A DNA stretch of 64,000 nt. Origin: Cryptomeria japonica. Its lineage: Eukaryota > Streptophyta > Pinopsida > Cupressales > Cupressaceae. The stretch lies in contig NW_026728908.1 of NCBI RefSeq assembly GCF_030272615.1, positions 248,001 through 312,000 on the forward strand, given 5' to 3'. Of this stretch, positions 1 through 11,468 are shown piece by piece. The notes under the pieces are model-generated. The model saw only the letters and a list, made by a program, of their open reading frames with translations, was not told the DNA's origin and made no database searches. The position numbers and the translations under genes are program-made. The number at the start of each line of letters is the position of its first letter. Position 1 is the first letter of the stretch.

Positions 1-840
1 CCACCTCAAGATATTTGGACAACAATCCAAAAAGAAGAACTACCGGTGATAGCATCAAGCATGCCAAATTACAGTTCCAGTTAAGCTCAATATCAGAGGT
101 CTAAAACCTCTTACATAAAACCAACTTGATCACCTATGATCGACCAAATCCTCTACACAAATGATTATTACATTATTCTCTCCTTGCCCATTCATACATG
201 ATCTACAATGAGATCTTACATATATTTATACCAACCCGAGACCTAACCAATTAGTTCGGCCACCCAAATGATAATTCAATAGATCCATTCCATAATCCTA
301 AAATAAAATCATAATACATGTCTCCTTAAGGCCAAACAAACATCATCCATTCAATAAAACATCCCGAAAGCGCATCGGACGATCCACCAACACGTTACAT
401 GAAAACCGGTTCATGACCTAGATAGCACCAGACCTAAATTAGATCCACACACACCAAAGAAATGACACCAATCAATTGAGGCATGAACACAATCACCATC
501 AACATCCTGAATCCCTTCTAGAAGCTGCACCAACACCACTTATGCATTACATCAAAGATCTTCAATAAAGCCCTGTCGGTGAAACCCTTATGGACCAATA
601 AAGCAGGCTTACTAGAACACAAGATAGCATCCAATCATCAAGTCAATACAAACTGACTGAAACATACCTTAGAAGCATATGAACCATCCATACAAACTTA
701 TTCCATCATCCAGATCATACTGGTGACAATCAACTGATAATCTTCGCAATCCAATCTTTCTACCGGAAGCCGGTAAACAACCATAACAGCTATTGTTGAC
801 ATCAATGACAAAACATCATTGCAACACATAATCGATTCCA
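1..840. other. AT-rich DNA, no gene seen
   Basis: No reading frame of useful length and no recognisable domain. From 794 the sequence starts TGTTGACATCAATGAC, which would suit an LTR 5' end, but I see no partner repeat, primer site or target duplication, so it is not called as an element. Probably old retroelement debris (inference). Confidence 0.4.
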
Positions 841-1219
841 TCATATGGCCAACACTTTTTCTCTCTCCATTTCTCTTTATGTATATCTTTATAGGTCTAT
901 CTTTATCCCTCTATCTCTATATCTATCTTTCCATCTTCATCTATCTCTCCACCTCTTCTCTCCTTTCCTTTCTCTCTTTCTATTTTCCTCTCCCGATCTC
1001 TCTTTTATCTATTTTTTTGCCTATTTATCTCCCTCTTTTCATCTATCTCTCTATCTCTTCCTCACTACCGATCTCCTTTTCTATTCTCCTCTTTTTCTCT
1101 ATTACTCTTGCATATCCCCCCTCATTTTATATTCTCCTCATCTCTCTTTGTCACTTCTATCCTCCCCCCCCCCTCTCTCTCTCTCATATCTCTCTCGCCT
1201 CTCATCTCTATATTTATAG
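841..1219. repeat. Pyrimidine-rich TCTATCTC low-complexity tract
   Basis: Almost every base on the plus strand is C or T, with interspersed A, in short TCTA, TCTC and CCCTC units. Long serine/leucine/tyrosine-rich frames fall out of this composition and are not genes. It resembles the larger tract at 2093-2768 plus 6303-6672 and may be a displaced part of the same satellite-like array. Confidence 0.85.
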
Positions 1220-2092
1220 TATTATAATCTCAAGCATAAATTCCCTCATCTTCAAATTATAATCTCAATGATATGTCAAAAATACTATAAGCACAAGGCT
1301 AGGTATATAAGAGTAATAGTAACAAAAAAAATGAATAGAAGAAACACACAATTACTAATAAGCTATAATCTCAATTTTAGTTAATTGGCGAACATGCAAT
1401 TGATTCTAACAATCTATATGAAAAATAAAATTTGAATTTAAAAATAACTCTCACTTAATCCTACCATCGAGAAAACGTGATATTATTGGAGAACAATGTA
1501 ATGCTAAATCCCATTTTTCCAAGTGGTTATGCAAACTTTACTTTGATAAATGTAAAAGTGTAGCTTCACACTAATTACCTTTTTGTTTAAAAGCATTTTG
1601 AACCCTCACATGTCTTATATCTTAAGAAGGATAAAGGAATAAAGGAATGAAAGGATAGTGTATATATGACCAAGAAATCAGTATGGGAACATACACATTT
1701 ATTACAAATAATTTAACAGTCCATTAAAACTATTGTACCATTGGTCCAAGATTTATCAAAGCTATAGCCATCCTATTAGGTGTCAACCTATGTCAACATC
1801 CTTTTCACTATATTGGATACTAATTGGTCCACAAATCTCCAATTAGATATATATATGTTTGCAAGCTATGAATTTCGTACACCAATAATTTTCTTGTTAG
1901 TTTTAGCTAAGAAGGCGTGAAGAGGTGAAGCATGCACTACTGAAAGTACAATCAAATGATCTATACATTATGGATGTGCATCTAATTCATGGAGCTTGGG
2001 ACATAAACTCAATAGAGAAGAGAGAGAATCATAGAAGGATGAAGGGAAGAGATAGATGGAGATAAAGAGACAATTAGAGATAGAAACTAAGG
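1220..2092. other. AT-rich spacer, no gene seen
   Basis: AT-rich single-copy-looking sequence between two pyrimidine tracts. No coding potential, terminal repeat or RNA gene could be supported. Confidence 0.5.
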
Positions 2093-2641
2093 GATATCAT
2101 TATCTCTATCTTTATCTCCTTTCCTCTATTACTTGTCTCTATCACCTCCTTTATCTCTCACTCTTCCCCCTCTATCTCTATCTCTATCTTCCCATCTCTA
2201 ACTCTCCCTCTCTATCTATATCTTACCATATTTCCCTTTCTACCTCCCCTTCTCTCTCTCCCAGGTTCTCTAGCTATATCCCTCTCCTTCCCCCCTCTCT
2301 CTCCACATCCTATACTTATCTCTATCCATTTCTCCCTCCATCTATTTGTCACCCCTCCCTATCTCTCCACATTTCTCCCTTCCTCACTCTATCCCTATCC
2401 CCTCTATCTATCTTCCCGATGCATACTTGATTTGAATCTATCACTTATCCATTAATATCTATCTATTTATTTTTAATTCACACACACACACACACATACC
2501 TTGTTTCTCCCTCCCTCCTTGCCTCTATCTCTATCTCTCTATATTTTCCCTTCTCTGATTCTCTCTCTCTCTCTCTCTCTATTACTTTTCTCTATCACCT
2601 TTCTCTTACTCTTGCGCCCTCTATCTCTATCTCCTATATTT

Positions 2642-2698
<57 letters not shown>

Positions 2699-2768
2699 GA
2701 ACCCCTCTCTCACTCACTCCCTAACACTATCTATTTTTCTCCCTCTTCTTATCTTTCTCTATCTTCTA
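2093..2768. repeat. Pyrimidine-rich tract, left part, with (CA)n and (CT)n runs
   Basis: Continuous TCTATCTC/CCCTCTC sequence with a short CA run near 2478-2496 and a pure CT run at about 2647-2692. It stops exactly where the solo-LTR-like element begins (2769). The same composition resumes at 6303, so the two parts were one tract before the insertion. Confidence 0.85.
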
Positions 2769-4291
2769 TGTAGTACCCCTCCCTCGATCAGACTTTTTTT
2801 TTAGATACTTATTTTGACCATGGTTGACTTTTTCAATGGATATTAGTGGATACATTATATGGTGATGTTTATTCAAATATTATGTTATGTTGTGTTATGC
2901 TTTGATTTGAGATTTAGTGAATGTTGTTATGCATCATTTCTTTATTGATGGTTAGATGTTAATTTTATTGGATTACTGACCATGGACTAACACATTTACT
3001 TTATGCGTGAGATGCGTTATGTATATGTTATCATGTATGTGTGAAAGTGTACGGGGTGCGAGGAGATGATTTTCCTTCACTCACTATGGTGAGACAAAGA
3101 ATGTCACGATTCTCCTTCATCAGTGTGTCTACCGTGTTTGAAATACATATATATGTATGCGTGGTTTGGTGATGCAGGAATTACAGGTACAAGGTACTGA
3201 CTTCACTTGGTTCCACAGGTATGAGCGTACCTAAATAATCCGATGGAAGTGGAGGAGATAGTCTTAAGGCCATAAGTTTCACCCTTAGCCTTGATCGATA
3301 GAGAGCATTGTCAGTCGTCTGTCAACCTTTTTTGTGTTGTTCTGTGAGTCACATCTTTATTGTGTTTTTTAGTTGGGTTTGCGTGTTATGGGTTATGCGC
3401 TTTGTGACTTTATTGAGTTTCTTCTAGTATTATTCAATGCAAGATTAATTATTAATATCTTATTATTATTAATAATTAATGTGTATTGTTTTTATTAATT
3501 AAATTAATGGTTAAATTAAAAAGGACCCCTATAATGTTATAAAACAATTAAATTAATTTCCCTAGCTAGCTAATTAAATTAGTTGTCAAAAAAATAAATC
3601 TTATGGTAGATGTAATTATATATCCTATGTTTTGAAAAAAAATAATTTATTTTAAAAAAGTAAATATATTCTCATGTTGACTTTTACTTTATGAAAAATT
3701 TGAATTCAATTCAAAAGTTTAAAATTTAAAAGTATTTCATCTTGGGGAAAAGTATTTTAATTTTCATTTGTAAAGTTTTGCTTGGAAGAAAATGAAAACT
3801 TGACTTAATAGATATTTTTTAGATTTTTTTTTTGTTTCCCTCTTGAATCTTCTATTTTAAAATGACGAGGAAAGTATAAATGGTTATAATTTGTTATTAA
3901 ATTTTTAGTATGAAGATGTTGTAAAATTTTTGTTAATCTGAGATGTTGTTAAAATTCCTCAGATTTTAACTGTTAATGTTTACCAAATTTGGGGTTATGC
4001 TGTTAAAATTTTGTCAATTTGATTTTGGATGGACTGGTAAATTATTTTATGAAATTTGGGGGGTCCGTTAAAATTTTCCCAGATTTGGGTGCTGTAGGTT
4101 TTAGTTTTTAAAATTTTTTTAATGAAAGTTTGTTTTAAAAAAAAAATTAAAACAATTAAAAAATTATAAAAAATAAATTAATTGGGGAGTGGTGGGGGAG
4201 CCATGGCTCAACCCCACACCCACCCCCCTTCCCTATCGTGAGCTGCAGAACCACGATGTGGAGCTGCAGGCCCACGTAGTGGGGATGCAGA

Positions 4292-4550
4292 CCCACATAG
4301 TGGGGGGTGCAACCTATTGCGTGGGGTTGTAGATCCACTACGTGGGGGGCTGTAGTCCCACCATGTGGGGCTGCAACACCCACATAAACCCCATGGGGTT
4401 CGTGAGACCCAACCTATATATATATATATATACCCACATAGTGGGGGCTGCAACCTATTGCGTGGGGTTGTAGATCCACTACGTGGGGGGCTGTAGTCCC
4501 ACCACGTGGGGCTGCAACACCCACATAAACCCCATGGGGTTTGCGAGACC

Positions 4551-4560
<10 letters not shown>
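4292..4560. repeat. Tandem GC-rich unit (141 bp), each copy ending in (AT)n
   Basis: Two near-identical units start CCCACATAGTGGGG at 4292 and 4433. Each holds small palindromic words (CCCACATAGTGGG, CCACTACGTGG, CCCCATGGGG) and ends GAGACCCAAC followed by an AT run. The local GC content contrasts strongly with the surrounding AT-rich element. Confidence 0.8.

Positions 4561-4624
<64 letters not shown>
4554..4624. repeat. (AT)n microsatellite
   Basis: Uninterrupted TA/AT dinucleotide run of about 70 bases following the second GC-rich unit. A frame reading isoleucine-tyrosine repeats through it is an artefact. Confidence 0.95.
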
Positions 4625-4627
<3 letters not shown>

Positions 4628-6302
4628 TTAATTATCTATTGTGGTATTGAAATTTTAAATAGATGGTTAGTGAATATTAATTTGAAGTTATTATTCAAAT
4701 TGGAGAAAATTATTATTATAGTAGATGATTTTTATCGCAAATTTAGAAAATTATAGTAAACTTGGTCAAACGAATTAGATGGAAAACAATGAGATATGTT
4801 CTCGAATGAATGATGTTTTTTCTATATTCTTATATGATTGGCTTCGTAAATATGTCTTATTGCAAGTTAATTTAGTCATTTGTGATTTTAGACCCTTTTA
4901 TGTTATTTTTCCATAATGGTCTTGTCTCATGAGTAGACCGAATTATCTAGTGGGTTAAACCTAGACGGTAGGATCTAAGTGACCAAGTGAACTGTTAGTT
5001 GTGTTGAACTCCTTGGGTATGGTTGGCCTTTGTGCTTTGACTTTGGAGTTCTTTTGAGATGTTTTTGTTTAGTGTCATAAGGAAGAGTGGCTTTCGAGTG
5101 GGGGTCGCGCCCAAAGAGGTTAGTAGGATAACTCATCAAAAGTTGGTTAAGCAAGTGATAACCTAATAATATATTAGGGGGTTGGGTAGTTAAAACATTA
5201 AATAAGATAATTGTACCCCGCTCATGGTTGAGTGCTTGTATAGACCCAGGATGCAGTGAGAAGGCCTAGAATGGCTTACCAACAACCTTGTCCTCACGAA
5301 AGGATTGGTTGGGTCCGCATGAGACTTGGATGGGGCCAGGGGTTCGAGAGAGGTTACTAGGATAACCCAGGATGGGGGCCAGGACCTATGGAGTCCTGCC
5401 AAAATAACCATACCAAGTTATGTGATGACGCTCTTCCCTTATGGTCACTAGTGTGTAGCCTTGTTGGTATCACCCGAGTTTTGTTGTGGAGTCATGTTTT
5501 GTGAGTTTATGCTTTATGTGAGTTTCTTGATGTTGTGTTTCGACCATGTGTGTGCATACCGTGTAGGTTGTTAGTGGGTCTTATTTCTATCTCCTAGCAC
5601 AATGGGGTGGTTCTTTTTGAGCCACATGGTCGGGTGGTAGTGCCACTTTCCATCGGGTGTGTTTTTTCCTTCTTGCAGGAGTTGGCTTCACAGGTGTTCC
5701 AATTGCTCTTTGGATTCGAGCATCTTGTATTTCCATTTGGATCCTATTTGTCATTTGGATCATTTCTTGTATATCATGGACCTTATATGGTCAGTTGTAA
5801 TTATTTGATATGTATGCCTTCATGGAAAGATGTAAATTGTAAATGTTTATCTGAGACTTAGTGATTTAGTGAAATGTAATGTTATTTCTATCTTATGATG
5901 CAAAACAAATGTATGAATGGAAATTAAATGTTAATGCATATGTTTTATTTGAATATCAGATGTAATGTAATGGAAAGAATCCTCATGAATGAAACCTAGA
6001 CATGTTAATAATATTTCATACTATTGGATAAATTAACCATTGGTTAAATGTAATTACGTTTTATGTTTAATCATCTTAATTGGATTAATTAGTGCCAAAC
6101 AATGCTAGTTTAAATCATGTTAACCAAGTTGAGAAACCCTTTAGGTATTAAGTTAAGTCTTCCGTTGTATAATCTAAACGAAATGTTAACTTCATGAATA
6201 ATTTAACTTATTAAAGTTTAAAATAAAATAAAATTATTTACACTCTTTTCAAGTGTTTTAGTTCAATCCCTTCGGGGTTTCCTTGCGGGGCGTTACATTC
6301 TA

Positions 6303-6672
6303 CCTCTATCTTTCACTCTACTCCTTTATCTCTACAAATGCCACCCTCTCTTTATCCATCCATCTCTCTCCCTCCCTCTACCCCTATCCCTCTTCCTAGA
6401 CCTCTATATCTATATCTCTTTGCATCTCTCTCTATCTCTCCATATATCTTCTTTCATCTCTCCCTTTATCTCTATCTGATTATCTCTCCATCCACTCTTC
6501 CCCTATATCTCTCCCTCACTACCTCTCTCCATATATCACTTCCTACATCTATCTTTATATCTCTCTCTCCTCTCACTTTATGTCTCCCTCTTTTTATCTC
6601 TTATTGCTCTTCCCCGTAACTACCCCCCTCTTTCTATCTCTTATGCTTCCCCTTTCATCATCTCTCCCTATT
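6303..6672. repeat. Pyrimidine-rich tract, right part
   Basis: Same TCTATCTC composition as 2093-2768, resuming directly after the target duplication of the inserted element. Before insertion the tract was about 1 kb long. Confidence 0.85.
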
Positions 6673-8497
6673 GCAAACATAACATGAACCTATTTGTTAT
6701 GAAACTCGACTATCTTCATGATTTAGAGGCTCTATTTTATTTCTATTTAAATCTCTTTGATTGGATGCATAGTTGATTTTAATCTATCACTTCTCCATCA
6801 AGACCTTTATTACACAAACAACATCATTTACTGAATGTCCTTCCAATTGACCTCATATGCTACATAATTGTATACAAAAAAAACCAAAAAATTGCCTAAT
6901 TGACCTTCCACACTTCCTCGACATACCCATTGCACACCAAAATGCGATTGCTAGTTATATCATTATTTGATTATATTAATTTTAATAACAATTTAATTTC
7001 TTTCTTTTTCTATTTCTTCTCTTTAATCCAACTCTCATTTCACTTCTCCCCATTCTAGTGATAAATGACTAGACATTAATCTGAATATTAATCAATTAAA
7101 AATTAAAACAATTAAATCTATACTCTTTTTGTCATCCTCACAAATCTGTGGAAAATTCCCAATCATGTGTTGGCAAGGCCACCAGGATTTAACGGTGGCA
7201 TTCCATGGTAAGTTGAGAATAAAAAACAAAATTGCAGAAGATGAGGTCGCATAAAGGCAAAGCAGGGCCTTGCGTTCTAAAGAGATTATCTTATGTTTTT
7301 CAGGCCACATTTGCATGAATTAGCATTCAACTTCGAAGCGTCTCTTCCATTCAACACGCGCCACAGGTTTGTACTATTTTTCTATATGTTCCTTTCATAT
7401 TCCTGAGAGAGGTTGCATAAGTAAAACAACTAAGCATTTATTGAAAGGAATTCTTATAACTGCGTGTTGGGAAAGGCGGGAGAATTTTTGAAAGAACTGT
7501 TTTCCGGGGTTCGTACCAGGTTCCATGGACCAAGACTCTTTTTTTTTTATTCCCATTTTAAGAATATATCACGACTATTTTGTGACAAATAAGAATGATT
7601 TAAGAGTATTTCATGATTCTGTTGTGACAGATAAGAATAATTTTCATCATATTAGAGGTTACATTTGGGCCAGAAACTTAAGGCAGGGTTAACTAATATC
7701 CAGGAAGAACCAGCCTTTGTTACATCCTCCATGTGGGATAGGAATTACTTGGCATTAACTAGGAATCCTAAACCACTCAAAAAATTCACAGGGCAAAAAC
7801 ACAAACCAGAAAAAAAGATCAGAAGCAAATTACTCTCAGCAAAAAATGCAACTAAACCCACAGTTAGCTGGTCCCCATGATCGATTTTCGGCTTACACGG
7901 ATGCCAATTTGAGAACCTAATCAGTCATAACATAAATGAGGATCAAATATCTTCAACATCATGAATTTTGTCAGTTGGAGAATACTGCCAACAAGAATGT
8001 GGAAACAGGCCCACCAAATTTACCGTGGAGCTTATATGATAAGTGACATTTTACGTTTGGTTTCGTCACCCCATCAGAAATCAGGCTCACTTATTTATGG
8101 CTCCAGCCTCCAATCAACTCCACTATCCTTACTACCTGCTATTAACAATATCATGTTATGAGTGTTGTCTCCAAGGGAGGAATTAACAGGAAGCTAGATT
8201 GTTTTCTAAGAGAGTTTAACTGAATGTTGCAATAACCTCCAAATGCCGACCTTCAATTTCTTTTCAAATGCCAGACTTGTAGTTAATCACAAATCAAGTT
8301 CACCTATAATGAATTTCAGAAGATAATCACCCGCATCCACAGAAAGCAGATTTAATTAAAATCCTACTTCCTTGGAGGTGTTGTTCGTATCTCTAATAAT
8401 GGCTAGAAGTTAGAGCTGGCCTTAGTTTGTGAAAGTCAATACATCTTTGAGACATAGATCGAGTTAGTTAACTTATTGCATTTGAAGTTGCACAATT
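6673..8497. other. Spacer, no gene seen
   Basis: AT-rich, with only short unconvincing frames (for example 7665-7880 and 7961-8161) that show no domain, codon bias or splice context I can support. Confidence 0.5.
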
Positions 8498-8870
8498 ATC
8501 AAGCGTTACTTGATCGATTGAAACTCATGCAGGTGTCAAGGGTTACTTGACTGACTCATTTTTGATGTCTACTCAAGTGGCACTTGGTCAACCGCAACAC
8601 CTTGCATTGCATCAAGTGTCACTTGATTGAGTACATCAAACATGCACGAATCAAGTGTCACTTGATGTCATCACGAGTTTGTCATCAACTAAGTGTTAAT
8701 GATAATCATGAAGCTGGAATGGCAGTAAGACTTGTTATCTCAATATGCTCATATTCTTTTATTTTGCATCAAGTGTTATTTGATCAGATATGGACATCTC
8801 AAGATATGTAGACATATCATGCTTACCATATTTTGTTTGAATTGCATTGTAATGCATCAAGTGTTACTTA
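8498..8870. repeat. Array of seven TCAAG..CTTGA palindromes
   Basis: Short palindromes recur at 8498-8514, 8535-8551, 8572-8588, 8611-8627, 8650-8666, 8768-8784 and a cut one at 8856-8870. The cleanest copies read ATCAAGTGTCACTTGAT; the first two change the arms (ATCAAG/CTTGAT, GTCAAG/CTTGAC) yet stay complementary. Spacing is irregular (37 to 118 bases). The last copy is interrupted by the MITE that starts at 8871. Confidence 0.8.
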
Positions 8871-9329
8871 GGCTGGGGTCCCATGGAGGGGGGCTTTCTA
8901 AAAAATAGAGCTGGAGCTGCTGAGATTTTTTAGGAATATTTTAAAGCTTATGGTCTCATGAATTTTGTACTGTACTTCAACTTAAAATTTTAAGCTCCTA
9001 AATTTAAGGATGTTGGCGGCCCCATGAACTTTGTAGTGCAGATCAACTTGAGTTTAAACTCCTAAATTTAAGCAAGCTGGTTGTAAATAAATTTAGTTTT
9101 CCCTCTAAAATTTAGATGATTGACAAGTGGCATAAAATATTCTTAAGCTAGTGGGGCAATTTCTAGCCCCATCCCATTTTCACCTGCTTATAATTACAGG
9201 CCTAAAAAGTAGGGGATCATATTTTTTAGGAAAAGATTCCAAATAATCCCGTAGCAAAAAAATAATTTCTTCATGGGAGCACCTCTTCCTTAAAAATAGA
9301 GCTTAAACCCCCCTCATGGAAACCCTGCC
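8871..9329. mobile_element. MITE, PIF/Harbinger (Tourist) type, TTA target duplication
   Basis: A 459-bp non-coding element. The left end GGCTGGGGTCCCATGGAGG and the reverse complement of the right end GGCAGGGTTTCCATGAGGG are imperfect terminal inverted repeats that continue inward to a shared AAAATAGAGCT word. TTA is duplicated at 8868-8870 and 9330-9332, as expected for Harbinger/Tourist elements. No transposase is present, so it would have moved with an enzyme supplied elsewhere. Confidence 0.8.
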
Positions 9330-9332
9330 TTA

Positions 9333-11071
9333 GTCAGCATAGAACTTTGATTTCATTAGGTCATGCCCTGACCTTTCATGTAATATTGAATGCTTTACTT
9401 TGTTCCAAGTGTTAGTTAAAACTTAAACATGATAACATTCTTAACACTTTAGACTCCTCTTTGCATCGCTATTAGGTATATCAAACTATGTTTTACATAT
9501 AAAAATAAACATTGCCATATTGTTCTTGTGACAAGGTTAACTGCAGCGATCAACAATATCATTCATGGAATTACTATTACCATTACCATTGGATCAAGAT
9601 CTTATGGATAATACAAGTTTACTTCCTTAAGTTCCCATTTCAAGTTTATTGAATTATTGACTAATCCCTTAAGTCCTGGTAAAATAAGTAATACACACAA
9701 TAGGCTGATATATGGAAGTGCACCCATTTTGTATGTTTCCATTCCCTTGATATCGAGGAAAAAATAGGTTTTGAATAGCAAATTCCTTAATATCTAAACT
9801 GCACATGCACATATCCCAATTGGTAACTTTGAAAGTTAGGTTACGTAATTAATAACATTTTCTTACAAACATGATAGTTTAGAACATAATACTGTACAGT
9901 CAAAACATTGCTATTAGATGGGACATAAAACACGTCTCTCATAAGACAAGATATCAAACTCTGCAAATAATTTCTCACAAGCTACCATTTGCCAAAACCT
10001 TAAGCAATCCTTGCAACAAGGAAACAAAACCATAATACGTTTCAAGTTTGACATAGCTTCCCATGTACAGAACATACACCACACTTGATACAATCTACAA
10101 TTACCTCTATTTACTATAACATTTACACAATTACTTAACATTGATCCCTACAAGAAGCATGTCACACTTCTGTACACTCTCAACATCAGGATTAAAAAAC
10201 CCACTCTTTCTTAATTAAAACTCTGAGCACTTACCCTTTTGAAATTTGCAACATGAGTTCAGTGTATGTTACAGTTAGAGATTCTCAATGAAATTAATAC
10301 AGTAAATTCTGTGTTACAGACTCTAAGCAGTGCCCACCTTTGACATAAGCACAACTATCATATAACGAAACACTAAAACTTAGTTATCAAACCACTACTA
10401 TTACCTGCCATACTGTAGGCTACTGTGCTACAGGTTGATAAAACATTTAACTATTTTCAACTCATTACATGTCCACAATGTGAGTGCAATTAGACTAAAA
10501 TTCTAATACCACTCAAGTCTGTCAAACTAATTTATTAAGACAGTTAATTTGCAAGATTACAATATTTTCATAATCGAGAGAAGGTTCTAGTAATATCACT
10601 GCCAATGCAGAGTTACTTTTATGATAATACCCCTATTGTCTTAACCACAGAGTTGAGGAAATCCCAAAATCCTATGCTCTCTGAAGAACCTCTGTGAATA
10701 ACATGCATGCCCACACCTTGTTCTATAAGTTGATTCATATGGAGCTATGCAACATCTTAAGTGAGACAGAGCTTAACATTTATAAGCACAATCACCATGC
10801 AGTTAAACTAGTCATACTTCTACCAATTAAATTACACAATGAACTTACAGTCAATCTAATGATAACATACCATTTATTTACTTAGTGACATTACTATCAA
10901 ACAAGTCATAATATACCATTCAATATACACAATGTGGGTGTGTATGTGTTTTTGGGAGGTGCAATTGTGATGTCCTCAATTGATTATCTACCACTATCCC
11001 AATGTGGGCAAGGTGAGAGCATATGGTGATTGGGACATTAACCTACTGATGGCTAGCTGCGTAGTATTAAC
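9333..11071. other. Spacer, no gene seen
   Basis: AT-rich sequence without a convincing frame. Small candidate frames on both strands (9914-10141 minus, 10694-10885 plus) have no recognisable motif. Confidence 0.5.
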
Positions 11072-11468
11072 CAAGGAAGCAATAATCGTTTGGGGAATTA
11101 ATCGGCAAAACAAAAGTATAAGATATTTTCAAAAAATCGGGAAAAAATCGGATATACAAAAAAACGTAAAAAATTGCAGAAAAACAATCAAAAACTACTT
11201 CTTTTATATATTTTAGGGTATTTCCATAGCATAGAGATATTGTAGGCAAATAAAATAGACACTTGAACACATGAATTGCAGGAAATAGATTTTCGTTGTT
11301 TATATTCATATCACTGATTACGTTGCACAAAATATACTACACCATAAATAATATCTAGATGGTGATAGATGTCAAAATGTCAATTACAATATAGTTTGTG
11401 ACTTTGAACAAAGTCAACCTGTAAACTAAGTACAAAATTCCAAAATCTCAAATGTAGGCAATGACATG

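Larger units (their letters stand above)
2769..6297 (-). mobile_element. Solo-LTR-like element, TGTAACGCCC family, with TTCTA target duplication
   Basis: The element begins TGTAGTACCCC at 2769 and ends GGGGCGTTACA at 6297, so both ends have the TG..CA form of an LTR. It is flanked by the 5-bp direct repeat TTCTA (2764-2768 and 6298-6302). Read on the minus strand it starts TGTAACGCCCC and matches, in order, the copies at 43207, 44448/59487 and 62781; for example the segment around 5190-5470 reversed resembles 43840-44110. Length is 3529 bp, close to the 3.47 kb of the middle copy at 44448-62508. No gag or pol was found inside, so I read it as a solo LTR or a non-coding retroelement. Orientation is relative to the other copies. 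Confidence 0.75.

Noticed and set aside
794-840. LTR start TGTTGACATCAATGAC
   Set aside because: No second copy, primer site, polypurine tract or duplication in the window.
819-2773. Long frames in the pyrimidine tracts (also 6338-6619)
   Set aside because: They encode serine/leucine/tyrosine low-complexity peptides that follow directly from TCT/CTC/TAT repeats in any frame.
4541-4756. Frame with a long isoleucine-tyrosine run
   Set aside because: Produced by the (AT)n microsatellite.
7092-8161. Small frames as host exons
   Set aside because: No domain, no consistent splice signals and AT-rich codon use; indistinguishable from chance frames.
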